Source: Paractinoplanes toevensis (GTDB lineage: Bacteria > Actinomycetota > Actinomycetes > Mycobacteriales > Micromonosporaceae). Taken from it: 64,000 bases of DNA. The notes beneath the pieces were generated by a model. It did not search any database. It was given only the letters and a program-made list of their open reading frames with translations, and had not been told where the DNA came from. Both the position numbers and the translations under genes were made by a program. The DNA lies in NCBI RefSeq assembly GCF_018332695.1, contig NZ_BOQN01000021.1, forward strand, positions 98,464-162,463, read 5' to 3'. Below, in pieces: positions 63,052 through 64,000 of this stretch (position 1 is the stretch's first letter; each line of letters opens with the position of its first letter).

Positions 63052-63115
63052 ACGTTACGGCGACGTGTCCGGCCGGTCAAGACCACTTGCTGCCAATAGC
63101 AATTGCGGAACGTTC
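63052..63115 (-). promoter_or_regulatory. Promoter and possible LacI-type operator of sugar importer operon
   Basis: On the minus strand TTGACC (63080-63075), 17 bp, TAACGT (63057-63052) is a good promoter, giving a leader of about 80 nt. Upstream lies GAACGTTC (63108-63115), an 8-bp palindrome with central CG, and a TTGCT...AGCAA inverted repeat next to it. These are plausible LacI-family sites. Confidence 0.6.
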
Positions 63116-63247
63116 GGGAGCCGGTCGATATTTTCGGAGCATAAATTGTCACTGAAAAGTTGTTATGGATCAGCTCTCCCGGAAGTCGTCGGAAGGCAAT
63201 TCAACCCTTGAATTAGCGGGAAACATTCTGGCAACATGGCGTCTCAA

Positions 63248-63261
63248 CGGGAGCGCTCCCA
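63248..63261 (+). promoter_or_regulatory. CebR-like operator upstream of GH62-like gene
   Basis: CGGGAGCGCTCCCA matches the Streptomyces CebR operator TGGGAGCGCTCCCA at 13 of 14 positions. It lies 89 bp before the start codon and just downstream of a weak TTGAAT / CAACAT promoter pair, a repressing position. Confidence 0.8.
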
Positions 63262-63349
63262 CCCTGCGTTCAGGTATTGACTCCCCCGCAAGGCGAACTT
63301 GCGCAATTCATGGTGAGCGCCGTCCCCATTCCCCCGAAAGGCCCCACCC

Positions 63350-64000
63350 ATGACTACGAAACCGACCCTGCGCCGCTGGTGGCGCCTCGCCGTCGCGGCG
63401 GTGACGCTGGCGGCCGGCGGGAGCATCGTCGCGCTCACCGCCTCCGCGGCCTCCGCCGCGACGATCGACACCAGCGCCTCGTACGTGCTGGTCAACCGCA
63501 ACAGCGGCAAGGCGCTCGACGTCTACAACCTGGCCACCACCGACGGCGCCCGGATCACCCAGTGGTCCCGCAACGACCAGGCCCAGCAGCAGTGGCAGTT
63601 CGTCGACTCCGGCAGCGGCTTCTACCGGCTCAAGTCGAAGCACTCCGGCAAGGTGCTCGACGTCTACAACTTCTCGACCGCCGACGGCGGGTCGATCGTG
63701 CAGTGGACCGACAACAACTCCACCAACCAGCAGTTCAGCGTCCAGGACGTCGACGGGTACATCCAGCTGATCAACCGCAACAGCGGCAAGGCCGTCGAGG
63801 TGCAGGGCGCCTCCACCGCCGACGGCGGCAACATCGTCCAGTACGCCGACTGGAACGGCACCAACCAGCAGTGGCAGCTGGTCCGGATCGGGTCGGACAC
63901 CCCCACCACGACCCCCACCACGCCCCCCACCGGCGGCACCTGCACTCTTCCGTCGTCGTACCGGTGGACCTCGACCGGAGCACTCGCCACCCCGAAGTCG
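63350..64000 (+). CDS. Secreted ricin-lectin arabinofuranosidase, GH62-like (3' end outside window)
   Basis: 217 residues visible. The ATG at 63350 has GAAAGG upstream; the signal peptide MTTKPTLRRWWRLAVAAVTL... ends near ASAASA. Residues ~42-185 are a RICIN/CBM13-like trefoil with three similar repeats (YVLVNRNSGKALDVYN, YRLKSKHSGKVLDVYN, IQLINRNSGKAVEVQG, each with xxQWxxNxQxNQQWQ). A TPTTTPTTPPTGG linker leads to CTLPSSYRWTSTGALATPKS, the usual first strand of GH62 alpha-L-arabinofuranosidases as I recall. The catalytic residues lie beyond the window, so the GH62 call is provisional. It would strip arabinose side chains from xylan, complementing the xylanase and esterase. Confidence 0.82.
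   Translation, partial: MTTKPTLRRWWRLAVAAVTLAAGGSIVALTASAASAATIDTSASYVLVNRNSGKALDVYNLATTDGARITQWSRNDQAQQQWQFVDSGSGFYRLKSKHSGKVLDVYNFSTADGGSIVQWTDNNSTNQQFSVQDVDGYIQLINRNSGKAVEVQGASTADGGNIVQYADWNGTNQQWQLVRIGSDTPTTTPTTPPTGGTCTLPSSYRWTSTGALATPKS

Overview
The window looks like a chromosomal segment of a high-GC filamentous actinomycete, probably a Micromonosporaceae member such as Actinoplanes. The reasons are the very high GC, frequent GTG starts, 4-bp start/stop overlaps, secreted CAZymes carrying CBM13, CBM2 or CBM35-type modules, and SARP, PaaX and ECF regulators. The genus is inferred from gene content only. No rRNA, tRNA, CRISPR array or insertion sequence was recognised.

Bases 1-8,922: the 3' end of an FG-GAP/ricin-lectin surface protein, then a 2,097-residue RHS polymorphic toxin with a C-terminal HExxH module, a small zinc-ribbon-like probable immunity protein and a strong terminator. 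Bases 8,923-12,965: an AraC regulator and an iron-box-controlled siderophore-uptake pair (lipoprotein plus fused FecCD permease, no ATPase). Bases 12,904-31,144: the main biosynthetic locus. It encodes a Pfa-type (PUFA-synthase-like) iterative lipid synthase, PfaD enoyl reductase -> KS-AT-ACP-KR-DH -> KS-CLF-AT-DH-DH. Divergent from it are a FAAL-ACP-condensation protein and a DHA2-type MFS exporter. Together they suggest synthesis, activation, transfer and export of an unknown unsaturated or polyhydroxylated lipid.

Bases 31,202-37,632: a mycothiol-dependent enzyme gene faces a leftward array of five genes: a SARP/NB-ARC/TPR regulator, a 19-residue peptide gene, an MFS transporter, an ECF sigma factor and a membrane anti-sigma-like protein. 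The peptide gene has its own Shine-Dalgarno, an 11-bp-period direct repeat upstream and a perfect 11-bp hairpin downstream. I consider this the best candidate for an undescribed signalling or peptide system.

Bases 37,835-51,481: secreted sugar enzymes (GH39-like with a CBM, PQQ-type sugar dehydrogenase, PA14-GH2-LamG, ricin-beta-helix). Among them are a monooxygenase remnant, a Tn10-TetR-like repressor with two tetO-like operators divergent from a flavin monooxygenase, an AraC-DinB fusion with a DHFR-family reductase, and a 1.5-kb gene-poor repeat-rich stretch. Bases 51,504-54,338: a TetR gene and a YihY/holin-like/DUF3618 envelope-stress operon behind a SigB-like promoter, closed by a 17-bp hairpin.

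Bases 54,355-64,000: a xylan-utilisation neighbourhood with GH10 xylanase, CE1-type esterase with CBM2, a sugar ABC importer without ATPase and the start of a ricin-GH62-like arabinofuranosidase. A Ser/Thr kinase and a PaaX-like regulator lie between them. CebR-like palindromes precede the beta-helix gene and the GH62-like gene, suggesting shared catabolite control.
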